This document shows, piece by piece, positions 48,176 to 61,540 of a stretch of DNA of 64,000 nt. The notes beneath the pieces were generated by a model, which did no database searches, had not been told where the DNA came from, and saw nothing but the letters and a program-made list of their open reading frames with translations. The translations under genes were made by a program, and so were the position numbers. The stretch's first letter is position 1, and the number at the start of each line of letters is the position of its first letter. This DNA is from Muricea muricata. Its lineage: Eukaryota; Cnidaria; Anthozoa; Malacalcyonacea; Plexauridae. Location: assembly GCA_963855995.1 (NCBI GenBank), contig OY979721.1, positions 5,807,195 through 5,871,194 of the forward strand. The letters are read 5' to 3'.

Positions 48176-51100
48176 TAGAACAATCAAAATTGCGTTTTAA
48201 GCGTTCTAGAAGCGATTTGAGCGTAAAAACATGCTCAAATCACCAACTAAAAATCGCCGTTTTAAATCGATCAGGGCGACGTTTTAGAGCTTAAAATGAG
48301 GTTTTCAGGGCAAAAGTGAACGAGTTGAGCGCAATGATGTACTGCAATCACGGACCTAACCCAGACCTTCTAAATGGAAATAGCAGAAGTTAGCAAGTCG
48401 GGAATCATGTTTTCGGCGCTCAAACCATCGAGATGAGCGAAAAAACACGTTGACATGAGAAACCTATAACTTGCTTGTAGACTGAAAAGAAACGATCTTA
48501 GAACCATCAAAATTGCGTTTTAAGCGTTCTAGAAGCGATTTGAGCGTAAAAACATGCTCAAATCACCAACTAAAAATTGCCGTTTTAAATCGATCAGTGC
48601 GACGTTTTAGAGCTTAAAATGAGGTTTTCAGTGCTAAAGTGAAAGAGTTGAGCGCAATGATGTACTGCAATCACGGACCTAAAAGAGACTTTCTAAATGG
48701 AAATTGCAGAACTTAGCATGTCGGGAATCATGTTTTCGGCGCTCAAACCATCGAGATGATAGGAATGACATGTTGAAATGAGAAACCTATAACTTGGTTG
48801 TAAACTGAAAAGAAACGATCTTAGAACCATCAAAATCACGTTTTAGGCGTTCTAGAAACGATTTGAGCGTAAAAACATGCTCAAATAACCAACTAAAAAT
48901 TTCCGTTTTAAATCGATCAGGGCGACGTTTTAGAGCTTAAAATGAGGTTTTCAGTGCTAATGTGAACGAGTTGAGCGCAATGATGTACTGCAATCACGGA
49001 CCTAAAAGAGACTTTCTAAATGGAAATTGCAGAACTTAGCATGTCGGGAATCATGTTTTCGGCGCTCAAACCATCGAGATGATAGGAATGACATGTTGAA
49101 ATGAGAAACCTATAACTTGGTTGTAAACTGAAAAGAAACGATCTTAGAACCATCAAAATCACGTTTTAGGCGTTCTAGAAGCGATTTGAGCGTAAAAACA
49201 TGCTCAAATAACCAACTAAAAATTGCCGTTTTAAATCGATCAGGGCGACGTTTTAGAGCTTAAAATGAGGTTTTCAGTGCTAATGTGAACGAGTTGAGCG
49301 CAATGATGTACTGCAATCACGGACCTAAAAGAGACTTTCTAGATGGAAATAGCAGAACTTAGCAAGTCGGGAATCATGTTTTCGGCGCTCAAACCATCGA
49401 CAAGAGAAAAATAACACGTTGACATTAAAAACCTATAACTTGCTTGTAGACTGAAAAGAAACGATCTTAGAACCATCAAAATTGCGTTTTAAGCCTTCTA
49501 GAAGCGATTTAAGCGTAAAAACATGCTCAAATCACCAACTAAAAATCGCCGTTTTAAATCGATCAGGGCGACGTTTTAGAGCTTAAAATGAAGTTTTCAG
49601 TGCTAAAGTGAACGAGTTGAGCGCAATGATGTACTGCAATCACGGACCTAAAAGAGACTTTCTAAATGGAAATTGCAGAACTTAGCATGTCGGGAATCAT
49701 GTTTTCGGCGCTCAAACCATCGAGATGATAGGAATGACATGTTGAAATGAGAAACCTATAACTTGGTTGTAAACTGAAAGGAAACGATCTTAGAACCATC
49801 AAAATCACGTTTTAGGCGTTCTAGAAGCGATTTGAGCGTAAAAACATGCTCAAATAACCAACTAAAAATTGCCGTTTTAAATCGATCAGGGCGACGTTTT
49901 AGAGCTTAAAATGAGGTTTTCAGTGCTAATGTGAACGAGTTGAGCGCAATGATGTACAGCAATCACGGACCTAAAAGAGACTTTCTAAATGGAAATAGCA
50001 GAACTTAGCAAGTCGGGAATCATGTTTTCGGCGCTCAAACCATCGACAAGAGCAAAATAACACGTTGACATTAAAAACCTATAACTTGCTTGTAGACTGA
50101 AAAGAAACGATCTTAGAACAATCAAAATTGCGTTTTAAGCGTTCTAGAAGCGATTTGAGCGTAAAAACATGCTCAAATCACCAACTAAAAATCGCCGTTT
50201 TAAATCGATCAGGGCGACGTTTTAGAGCTTAAAATGAGGTTTTCAGGGCAAAAGTGAACGAGTTGAGCGCAATGATGTACTGCAATCACGGACCTAACCC
50301 AGACCTTCTAAATGGAAATAGCAGAAGTTAGCAAGTCGGGAATCATGTTTTCGGCGCTCAAACCATCGAGATGAGCGAAAAAACACGTTGACATGAGAAA
50401 CCTATAACTTGCTTGTAGACTGAAAAGAAACGATCTTAGAACCATCAAAATTGCGTTTTAAGCGTTCTAGAAGCGATTTGAGCGTAAAAACATGCTCAAA
50501 TCACCAACTAAAAATTGCCGTTTTAAATCGATCAGTGCGACGTTTTAGAGCTTAAAATGAGGTTTTCAGTGCTAAAGTGAAAGAGTTGAGCGCAATGATG
50601 TACTGCAATCACGGACCTAAAAGAGACTTTCTAAATGGAAATTGCAGAACTTAGCATGTCGGGAATCATGTTTTCGGCGCTCAAACCATCGAGATGATAG
50701 GAATGACATGTTGAAATGAGAAACCTATAACTTGGTTGTAAACTGAAAAGAAACGATCTTAGAACCATCAAAATCACGTTTTAGGCGTTCTAGAAACGAT
50801 TTGAGCGTAAAAACATGCTCAAATAACCAACTAAAAATTGCCGTTTTAAATCGATCAGGGCGACGTTTTAGAGCTTAAAATGAGGTTTTCAGTGCTAATG
50901 TGAACGAGTTGAGCGCAATGATGTACTGCAATCACGGACCTAAAAGAGACTTTCTAAATGGAAATTGCAGAACTTAGCATGTCGGGAATCATGTTTTCGG
51001 CGCTCAAACCATCGAGATGATAGGAATGACATGTTGAAATGAGAAACCTATAACTTGGTTGTAAACTGAAAAGAAACGATCTTAGAACCATCAAAATCAC

Positions 51101-51335
51101 GTTTTAGGCGTTCTAGAAGCGATTTGAGCGTAAAAACATGCTCAAATAACCAACTAAAAATTGCCGTTTTAAATCGATCAGGGCGACGTTTTAGAGCTTA
51201 AAATGAGGTTTTCAGTGCTAATGTGAACGAGTTGAGCGCAATGATGTACTGCAATCACGGACCTAAAAGAGACTTTCTAGATGGAAATAGCAGAACTTAG
51301 CAAGTCGGGAATCATGTTTTCGGCGCTCAAACCAT
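47415..51335 (+). repeat. 6-monomer tandem duplication (1,938 bp)
   Basis: About 47,415-49,352 and 49,353-51,335 match. Markers 1,938 bp apart: CGATCAGTGCGACG (48,595/50,533), TCTAGAAACGATTTG (near 48,853/50,791) and TTTCTAGATGGAAATAG (near 49,336/51,274). The copies differ at single bases such as AAATTTCCG near 48,898 against AAATTGCCG. It overlaps the right end of the 8-mer duplication, so this event is the later one there. Confidence 0.85.
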
Positions 51336-52920
51336 CGACAAGAGCAAAATAACACGTTGACATTAAAAACCTATAACTTGCTTGTAGACTGAAAAGAAAC
51401 GATCTTAGAACCATCAAAATTGCGTTTTAAGCGTTCTAGAAGCGATTTGAGCGTAAAAACATGCTCAAATCACCAACTAAAAATCGCCGTTTTAAATCGA
51501 TCAGGGCGACGTTTTAGAGCTTAAAATGATGTTTTCAGTGCTAAAGTGAACGAGTTGAGCGCAATGATGTACTGCAATCACGGACTTAAAAGAGACCTTC
51601 TAAATGGAAATAGCAGAAGTTAGCAAGTCGGGAATCATGTTTTCGGCACTCAAACCATCGAGATGAGCGAAATAACACGTTGACAAGAGAAACCTATAAC
51701 TTGCGTGTAAACTGAAAAGAAACGATCTTAGAACCATCAAAATCGTGTTTTAAGCGTTCTAGAAGCGATTTGAGCGTAAAAACGTGCTCAAATAACCAAC
51801 TTAAAATTGCCGTTTTAAATCGATCAGGGCGACGTTTTAGAGCTTAAAATGAGGTTTTCAGTGCTAAAGTGAACGAGTTGAGCGCAATGATGTACTGCAA
51901 TCACGGACCTAAAAAAGACTTTCTCAATGGAAATTGCAGAACTTAGCAAGTCGGGAATCATGTTTTCGGCGCTCAAACCATCGAGATGATAGGAATGACA
52001 TGTTGAAATGAGAAACCTATAACTTGGTTGTAAACTGAAAAGAAACGATCTTAGAACCATCAAAATCACGTTTTAGGCGTTCTAGAAGCGATTTGAGCGT
52101 AAAAACATGCTCAAATAACCAACTAAAAATTGCCGTTTTAAATCGATCAGGGCGACGTTTTAGAGCTTAAAATGAGGTTTTCAGTGCTAATGTGAACGAG
52201 TTGAGCGCAATGATGTACTGCAATCACGGACCTAAAAGAGACTTTCTAGATGGAAATAGCAGAACTTAGCAAGTCGGGAATCATGTTTTCGGCGCTCAAA
52301 CCATCGACAAGAGCAAAATAACACGTTGACATTAAAAACCTATAACTTGCTTGTAGACTGAAAAGAAACGATCTTAGAACCATCAAAATTGCGTTTTAAG
52401 CGTTCTAGAAGCGATTTGAGCGTAAAAACATGCTCAAATCACCAACTAAAAATCGCCGTTTTAAATCGATCAGGGCGACGTTTTAGAGCTTAAAATGATG
52501 TTTTCAGTGCTAAAGTGGACGAGTTGAGCGCAATGATGTACTGCAATCACGGACTTAAAAGAGACCTTCTAAATGGAAATAGCAGAAGTTAGCAAGTCGG
52601 GAATCATGTTTTCGGCACTCAAACCATCGAGATGAGCGAAATAACACGTTGACAAGAGAAACCTATAACTTGCGTGTAAACTGAAAAGAAACGATCTTAG
52701 AACCATCAAAATCGTGTTTTAAGCGTTCTAGAAGCGATTTGAGCGTAAAAACGTGCTCAAATAACCAACTTAAAATTGCCGTTTTAAATCGATCAGGGCG
52801 ACGTTTTAGAGCTTAAAATGAGGTTTTCAGTGCTAAAGTGAACGAGTTGAGCGCAATGATGTACTGCAATCACGGACCTAAAAAAGACTTTCTAAATGGA
52901 AATTGCAGAACTTAGCAAGT
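50985..52920 (+). repeat. 3-monomer tandem duplication (969 bp)
   Basis: About 50,985-51,950 (B C H) recurs as 51,955-52,920. Markers 969 bp apart are CTAGATGGAAATAG, CTTGCGTGTAAAC, AAAACGTGCTCAAATAACC and CTAAAAAAGACTTTC. Single differences include TTTCTCAATGG near 51,922 and AAAGTGGACGAG near 52,512. The minus-strand open frame of 81 codons at 51,824-52,069 lies across the copy boundary and is not a gene. Confidence 0.8.
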
Positions 52921-55900
52921 CGGGAATCATGTTTTCGGCGCTCAAACCATCGACAAGAGCAAAATAACACGTTGACATTAAAAACCTATAACTTGCTTGT
53001 AGACTGAAAAGAAACGATCTTAGAACCATTAAAATTGCGTTTTAAGCCTTCTAGAAGCGATTTAAGCGTAAAAACATGCTCAAATCACCAACTAAAAATC
53101 GCCGTTTTAAATCGATCAGGGCGACGTTTTAGAGCTTAAAATGAAGTTTTCAGTGCTAAAGTGAACGAGTTGAGCGCAATGATGTACTGCAATCACGGAC
53201 CTAAAAGAGACTTTCTAAATGGAAATTGCAGAACTTAGCATGTCGGGAATCATGTTTTCGGCGCTCAAACCATCGAGATGATAGGATTGACATGTTGAAA
53301 TGAGAAACCTATAACTTGGTTGTAAACTGAAAAGAAACGATCTTAGAACCATCAAAATCACGTTTTAGGCGTTCTAGAAGCGATTTGAGCGTAAAAACAT
53401 GCTCAAATAACCAACTAAAAATTGCCGTTTTAAATCGATCAGGGCGACGTTTTAGAGCTTAAAATGAGGTTTTCAGTGCTAATGTGAACGAGTTGAGCGC
53501 AATGATGTACTGCAATCACGGACCTAAAAGAGACTTTCTAAATGGAAATAGCAGAACTTAGCAAGTCGGGAATCATGTTTTCGGCGCTCAAACCATCGAC
53601 AAGAGCAAAATAACACGTTGACATTAAAAACCTATAACTTGCTTGTACACTGAAAAGAAACGATCTTAGAACCATCAAAATTGCGTTTTAAGCGTTCTAG
53701 AAGCGATTTGAGCGTAAAAACATGCTCAAATCACCAACTAAAAATCGCCGTTTTAAATCGATCAGGGCGACGTTTTAGAGCTTAAAATGATGTTTTCAGT
53801 GCTAAAGTGAACGAGTTGAGCGCAATGATGTACTGCAATCACGGACTTAAAAGAGACCTTCTAAATGGAAATAGCAGAAGTTAGCAAGTCGGGAATCATG
53901 TTTTCGGCACTCAAACCATCGAGATGAGCGAAATAACACGTTGACAAGAGAAACCTATAACTTGCTTCTAAACTGAAAAGAAACGATCTTAGAAACATCA
54001 AAATCGTGTTTTAAGCGTTCTAGAAGCGATTTGAGCGTAAAAACATGCTCAAATAACCAACTTAAAATTGCCGTTTTAAATCGATCAGGGCGACGTTTTA
54101 GAGCTTAAAATGAGGTTTTCAGTGCTAAAGTGAACGAGTTGACCGCAATGATGTACTGCAATCACGGACCTAAAAGAGACTTTCTAGATGGAAATTGCAG
54201 ATTTTAGCATGTCGGGAATCATGTTTTCGTCGCTCAAACCATCGAGATGAGCGAAATGACATGTTGAAATGAGAAACCTATAACTTGGTTGTAAACTGAA
54301 AAGAAACGATCTTAGAACCATCAAAATCACGTTTTAGGCGTTCTAGAAGCGATTTGAGCGTAAAAACATGCTCAAATAACCAACTAAAAATCGCCGTTTT
54401 AAATCGATCAGAGCGACGTTTTAGAGCTTAAAATGAGGTTTTCATTGCTAAAGTGAACGAGTTGAGCGCAATGATGTACTGCAATCACGGACCTAAAAGA
54501 GACTTTCTAAATGGAAATTGCAGAACTTAGCATGTCGGGAATCATGTTTTCGGCGGTCAAACCATCGACATGAGCGAAAGTACATGTTGAAATGAGAAAC
54601 CTATAACTTGCTTGTAGACTGAAAAGAAACGATCTTAGAACCATAAAAATCGCGTTTTAAGCGTTCTAGAAGCGATTTGAGCGTAAAAACATGCTCAAAT
54701 CACCAACTAAAAATCGCCGTTTTAAATCGATCAGGGCGACGTTTTAGAGCTTTAAATGAGGTTTTCAGTGCTAAAGTGAACGAGTTGAGCGCAATGATGT
54801 ACTGCAATCACGGACCTAAAAGAGACTTTCTAAATGGAAATTGCAGATTTTAGCAAGTCGGGAATCATGTTTTCATCGCTCAAACCATCGACATGAGCGA
54901 AATAACACGTTGACATTAGAAACCTATAACTTGCTTGTAGACTGAACAGAAACGATCTTAGAACCATCAAAATTGCGTTTTAAGCGTTCTAGAAGCGATT
55001 TGAGCGTAAAAACATGCTCAAATCACAAACTAAAAATTGCCGTTTTAAATCGATCAGGGCAACGTTTTAGAGCTTGAAATGACGTTTTCAGTGCTAAAGT
55101 GAAAGAGTTGAGCGCAATGATGTACTGCAATCACGGACCTAAAAGAGACTTTCTAAATGGAAATTGCAGAACTTAGCATGTCGGGAATCATGTTTTCGTC
55201 GCTCAAACCATCGAGATGAGCGAAATGACATGTTGAAATGAGAAACCTATAACTTGGTTGTAAACTGAAAAGAAACGATCTTAGAACCATCAAAATCACG
55301 TTTTAGGCGTTCTAGAAGCGATTTGAGCGTAAAAACATGCTCAAATAACCAACTTAAAATTGCCGTTTTAAATCGATCAGGGCGACGTTTTAGAGCTTAA
55401 AATGAGGTTTTCAGTGCTAAAGTGAACGAGTTGAGCGCAATGATGTACTGCAATCACGGACCTAAAAGAGACTTTCTAAATGGAAATTGCAGAACTTAGC
55501 ATGTCGGGAATCATGTTTTCGGCGCTCAAACCATCGAAATGATAGGAATGACATGTTGAAATGAGAAACCTATAACTTGGTTGTAAACTGAAAAGAAACG
55601 ATCTTAGAACCATCAAAATCACGTTTTAGGCGTTCTAGAAGCGATTTGAGCGTAAAAACATGCTCAAATAACCAACTAAAAATTGCCGTTTTAAATCGAT
55701 CAGGGCGACGTTTTAGAGCTTAAAATGAGGTTTTCAGTGCTAATGTGAACGAGTTGAGCGCAATGATGTACTGCAATCACGGACCTAAAAGATACTTTCT
55801 AGATGGAAATAGCAGAACTTAGCAAGTCGGGAATCATGTTTTCGGCGCTCAAACCATCGACAAGAGCAAAATAACACGTTGACATTAAAAACCTATAACT

Positions 55901-56130
55901 TGCTTGTAGACTGAAAAGAAACGATCTTAGAACCATCAAAATTGCGTTTTAAGCGTTCTAGAAGCGATTTGAGCGTAAAAACATGCTCAAATCACCAACT
56001 AAAAATTGCCGTTTTAAATCGATCAGGGCAACGTTTTAGAGCTTAAAATGACGTTTTCAGTGCTAAAGTGAAAGAGTTGAGCGCAATGATGTACTGCAAT
56101 CACGGACCTAAAAGAGACTTTCTAAATGGA
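52600..56130 (+). repeat. Satellite; first part recurs 14 monomers downstream
   Basis: About 52,600-54,400 recurs as about 57,120-58,920 at a spacing of 4,522 bp (14 monomers). CTTGCGTGTAAAC is at 52,669 and 57,191, and CCATTAAAATTGCG near 53,027 and 57,549. From 54,400 to 56,130 the order is F, G, A, B, then a C monomer whose right part is class G (CAGGGCAACG, GAAAGAG). Private changes include GTACACTG near 53,645, GCTTCTAAAC near 53,964, TTGACCGCAATG near 54,140, and GCAGATTTTAGC near 54,198 and 54,844. Confidence 0.7.
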
Positions 56131-59100
56131 AATTGCAGAACTTAGCATGTCGGGAATCATGTTTTCGTCGCTCAAACCATCGAGATGAGCGAAATGACAT
56201 GTTGAAATGAGAAACCTATAACTTGGTTGTAAACTGAAAAGAAACGATCTTAGAACCATCAAAATCACGTTTTAGGCGTTCTAGAAGCGATTTGAGCGTA
56301 AAAACATGCTCAAATAACCAACTTAAAATTGCCGTTTTAAATCGATCAGGGCGACGTTTTAGAGCTTAAAATGAGGTTTTCAGTGCTAAAGTGAACGAGT
56401 TGAGCGCAATGATGTACTGCATCACGGACCTAAAAGAGACTTTCTAAATGGAAATTGCAGAACTTAGCATGTCGGGAATCATGTTTTCGGCGCTCAAACC
56501 ATCGAGATGATAGGAATGACATGTTGAAATGAGAAACCTATAACTTGGTTGTAAACTGAAAAGAAACGATCTTAGAACCATCAAAATCACGTTTTAGGCG
56601 TTCTAGAAGCGATTTGAGCGTAAAAACATGCTCAAATAACCAACTAAAAATTGCCGTTTTAAATCGATCAGGGCGACGTTTTAGAGCTTAAAATGAGGTT
56701 TTCAGTGCTAATGTGAACGAGTTGAGCGCAATGATGTACTGCAATCACGGACCTAAAAGAGACTTTCTAGATGGAAATAGCAGAACTTAGCAAGTCGGGA
56801 ATCATGTTTTCGGCGCTCAAACCATCGACAAGAGCAAAATAACACGTTGACATTAAAAACCTATAACTTGCTTGTAGACTGAAAAGAAACGATCTTAGAA
56901 CCATCAAAATGTCGTTTTAAGCGTTCTAGAAGCGATTTGAGCGTAAAAACATGCTCAAATCACCAACTAAAAATCGCCGTTTTAAATCGATCAGGGCGAC
57001 GTTTTAGAGCTTAAAATGAAGTTTTCAGTGCTAAAGTGAACGAGTTGAGCGCAATGATGTACTGCAATCACGGACTTAAAAGAGTACCTTCTAAATGGAA
57101 ATAGCAGAAGTTAGCAAGTCGGGAATCATGTTTTCGGCACTCAAACCATCGAGATGAGCGAAATAACACGTTGACAAGAGAAACCTATAACTTGCGTGTA
57201 AACTGAAAAGAAACGATCTTAGAACCATCAAAATCGTGTTTTAAGCGTTCTAGAAGCGATTTGAGCGTAAAAACGTGCTCAAATAACCAACTTAAAATTG
57301 CCGTTTTAAATCGATCAGGGCGACGTTTTAGAGCTTAAAATGAGGTTTTCAGTGCTAAAGTGAACGAGTTGAGCGCAATGATGTACTGCAATCACGGACC
57401 TAAAAAAGACTTTCTAAATGGAAATTGCAGAACTTAGCAAGTCGGGAATCATGTTTTCGGCGCTCAAACCATCGACAAGAGCAAAATAACACGTTGACAT
57501 TAAAAACCTATAACTTGCTTGTAGACTGAAAAGAAACGATCTTAGAACCATTAAAATTGCGTTTTAAGCCTTCTAGAAGCGATTTAAGCGTAAAAACATG
57601 CTCTAATCACCAACTAAAAATCGCCGTTTTAAATCGATCAGGGCGACGTTTTAGAGCTTAAAATGAAGTTTTCAGTGCTAAAGTGAACGAGTTGAGCGCA
57701 ATGATGTACTGCAATCACGGACCTAAAAGAGACTTTCTAAATGGAAATTGCAGAACTTAGCATGTCGGGAATCATGTTTTCGGCGCTCAAACCATCGAGA
57801 TGATAGGAATGACATGTTGAAATGAGAAACCTATAACTTGGTTGTAAACTGAAAAGAAACGATCTTAGAACCATCAAAATCACGTTTTAGGCGTTCTAGA
57901 AGCGATTTGAGCGTAAAAACATGCTCAAATAACCAACTAAAAATTGCCGTTTTAAATCGATCAGGGCGACGTTTTAGAGCTTAAAATGAGGTTTTCAGTG
58001 CTAATGTGAACGAGTTGAGCGCAATGATGTACTGCAATCACGGACCTAAAAGAGACTTTCTAAATGGAAATAGCAGAACTTAGCAAGTCGGGAATCATGT
58101 TTTCGGCGCTCAAACCATCGACAAGAGCAAAATAACACGTTGACATTAAAAACCTATAACTTGCTTGTAGACTGAAAAGAAACGATCTTAGAACCATCAA
58201 AATTGCGTTTTAAGCGTTCTAGAAGCGATTTGAGCGTAAAAACATGCTCAAATCACCAACTAAAAATCGCCGTTTTAAATCGATCAGGGCGACGTTTTAG
58301 AGCTTAAAATGATGTTTTCAGTGCTAAAGTGAACGAGTTGAGCGCAATGATGTACTGCAATCACGGACTTAAAAGAGACCTTCTAAATGGAAATAGCAGA
58401 AGTTAGCAAGTCGGGAATCATGTTTTCGGCACTCAAACCATCGAGATGAGCGAAATAACACGTTGACAAGAGAAACCTATAACTTGCTTGTAAACTGAAA
58501 AGAAACGATCTTAGAACCATCAAAATCGTGTTTTAAGCGTTCTAGAAGCGATTTGAGCGTAAAAACATGCTCAAATAACCAACTTAAAATTGCCGTTTTA
58601 AATCGATCAGGGCGACGTTTTAGAGCTTAAAATGAGGTTTTCAGTGCTAAAGTGAACGAGTTGAGCGCAATGATGTACTGCAATCACGGACCTAAAAGAG
58701 ACTTTCTAAATGGAAATTGCAGAACTTAGCATGTCGGGAATCATGTTTTCGTCGCTCAAACCATCGAGATGAGCGAAATGACATGTTGAAATGAGAAACC
58801 TATAACTTGGTTGTAAACTGAAAAGAAACGATCTTAGAACCATCAAAATCACGTTTTAGGCGTTCTAGAAGCGATTTGAGCGTAAAAACATGCTCAAATA
58901 ACCAACTAAAAATCGCCGTTTTAAATCGATCAGGGCGACGTTTTAGAGCTTTAAATGAGGTTTTCAGTGCTAAAGTGAACGAGTTGAGCGCAATGATGTA
59001 CTGCAATCACGGACCTAAAAGAGACTTTCTAAATGGAAATTGCAGATTTTAGCAAGTCGGGAATCATGTTTTCGGCGCTCAAACCATCGACATGAGCGAA

Positions 59101-61540
59101 ATAACACGTTGACATTAGAAACCTATAACTTGCTTGTAGACTGAACAGAAACGATCTTAGAACCATCAAAATTGCGTTTTAAGCGTTCTAGAAGCGATTT
59201 GAGCGTAAAAACATGCTCAAATCACAAACTAAAAATTGCCGTTTTAAATCGATCAGGGCGACGTTTTAGAGCTTAAAATGATGTTTTCAGTGCTAAAGTG
59301 AACGAGTTGAGCGCAATGATGTACTGCAATCACGGACCTAAAAAAGACTTTCTAAATGGAAATTGCAGAACTTAGCATGTCGGGAATCATGTTTTCGTCG
59401 CTCAAACCATCGAGATGAGCGAAATGACATGTTGAAATGAAAAACCTATAACTTGGTTGTAAACTGAAAAGAAACGATCTTAGAACCATCAAAATCACGT
59501 TTTAGGCGTTCTAGAAGCGATTTGAGCGTAAAAACATGCTCAAATAACCAACTTAAAATTGCCGTTTTAAATCGATCAGGGCGACGTTTTAGAGCTTAAA
59601 ATGAGGTTTTCAGTGCTAAAGTGAACGAGTTGAGCGCAATGATGTACTGCAATCACGGACCTAAAAGAGACTTTCTAAATGGAAATTGCAGAACTTAGCA
59701 TGTCGGGAATCATGTTTTCGGCGCTCAAACCATCGAGATGATAGGAATGACATGTTGAAATGAGAAACCTATAACTTGGTTGTAAACTGAAAAGAAACGA
59801 TCTTAGAACCATCAAAATCACGTTTTAGGCGTTCTAGAAGCGATTTGAGCGTAAAAACATGCTCAAATAACCAACTAAAAATTGCCGTTTTAAATCGATC
59901 AGGGCGACGTTTTAGAGCTTAAAATGAGGTTTTCAGTGCTAATGTGAACGAGTTGAGCGCAATGATGTACTGCAATCACGGACCTAAAAGAGACTTTCTA
60001 GATGGAAATAGCAGAACTTAGCAAGTCGGGAATCATGTTTTCGGCGCTCAAACCTTCGACAAGAGCAAAATAACACGTTGACATTAAAAACCTATAACTT
60101 GCTTGTAGACTGAAAAGAAACGATCTTAGAACCATCAAAATTGCGTTTTAAGCGTTCTAGAAGCGATTTGAGCGTAAAAACATGCTCAAATCACCAACTA
60201 AAAATCGCCGTTTTAAATCGATCAGGGCGACGTTTTAGAGCTTAAAATGATGTTTTCAGTGCTAAAGTGAACGAGTTGAGCGCAATGATGTACTGCAATC
60301 ACGGACTTAAAAGAGACCTTCTAAATGGAAATAGCAGAAGTTAGCAAGTCGGGAATCATGTTTTCGGCACTCAAACCATCGAGATGAGCGAAATAACACG
60401 TTGACAAGAGAAACCTATAACTTGCGTGTAAACTGAAAAGAAACGATATTAGAACCATCAAAATTGTGTTTTAAGCGTTCTAGAAGCGATTTGAGCGTAA
60501 AAACGTGCTCAAATAACCAACTTAAAATTGCCGTTTTAAATCGATCAGGGCGACGTTTTAGAGCTTAAAATGAGGTTTTCAGTGCTAAAGTGAACGAGTT
60601 GAGCGCAATGATGTACTGCAATCACGGACCTAAAAAAGACTTTCTAAATGGAAATTGCAGAACTTAGCAAATCGGGAATCATGTTTTCGGCGCTCAAACC
60701 ATCGACAAGAGCAAAATAACACGTTGACATTAAAAACCTATAACTTGCTTGTAGACTGAAAAGAAACGATCTTAGAACCATTAAAATTGCGTTTTAAGCC
60801 TTCTAGAAGCGATTTAAGCGTAAAAACATGCTCAAATCACCAACTAAAAATCGCCGTTTTAAATCGATCAGGGCGACGTTTTAGAGCTTAAAATGAAGTT
60901 TTCAGTGCTAAAGTGAACGAGTTGAGCGCAATGATGTACTGCAATCACGGACCTAAAAGAGACTTTCTAAATGGAAATTGCAGAACTTAGCATGTCGGGA
61001 ATCATGTTTTCGGCGCTCAAACCATCGAGATGATAGGAATGACATGTTGAAATGAGAAACCTATAACTTGGTTGTAAACTGAAAAGAAACGATCTTAGAA
61101 CCATCAAAATCACGTTTTAGGCGTTCTAGAAGCGATTTGAGCGTAAAAACATGCTCAAATAACCAAATAAAAATTGCCGTTTTAAATCGATCAGGGCGAC
61201 GTTTTAGAGCTTAAAATGAGGTTTTCAGTGCTAATGTGAACGAGTTGAGCGCAATGATGTACTGCAATCACGGACCTAAAAGAGACTTTCTAAATGGAAA
61301 TAGCAGAACTTAGCAAGTCGGGAATCATGTTTTCGGCGCTCAAACCATCGACAAGAGCAAAATAACACGTTGACATTAAAAACCTATAACTTGCTTGTAG
61401 ACTGAAAAGAAACGATCTTAGAACCATCAAAATTGCGTTTTAAGCGTTCTAGAAGCGATTTGAGCGTAAAAACATGCTCAAATCACCAACTAAAAATCGC
61501 CGTTTTAAATCGATCAGGGCGACGTTTTAGAGCTTAAAAT
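56130..61540 (+). repeat. 10-monomer spacing repeat (3,230 bp)
   Basis: About 56,130-58,310 recurs as 59,360-61,540 at a spacing of 3,230 bp. CTTGCGTGTAAAC is at 57,191 and 60,421, and CCATTAAAATTGCG near 57,549 and 60,779. Copy 1 has a 1-bp loss in ACTGCATCACGG (near 56,420), a 1-bp gain in GAGTACCTTC (near 57,084) and AAAATGTCG near 56,908, none shared with copy 2. Between the copies, the monomer at 58,770 is an A/F hybrid. Confidence 0.75.

Noticed and set aside
51824-52069. Minus-strand open frame of 81 codons
   Set aside because: It straddles two monomers at a duplication boundary and depends on private single-base changes; it is absent from the near-identical copy 969 bp away.
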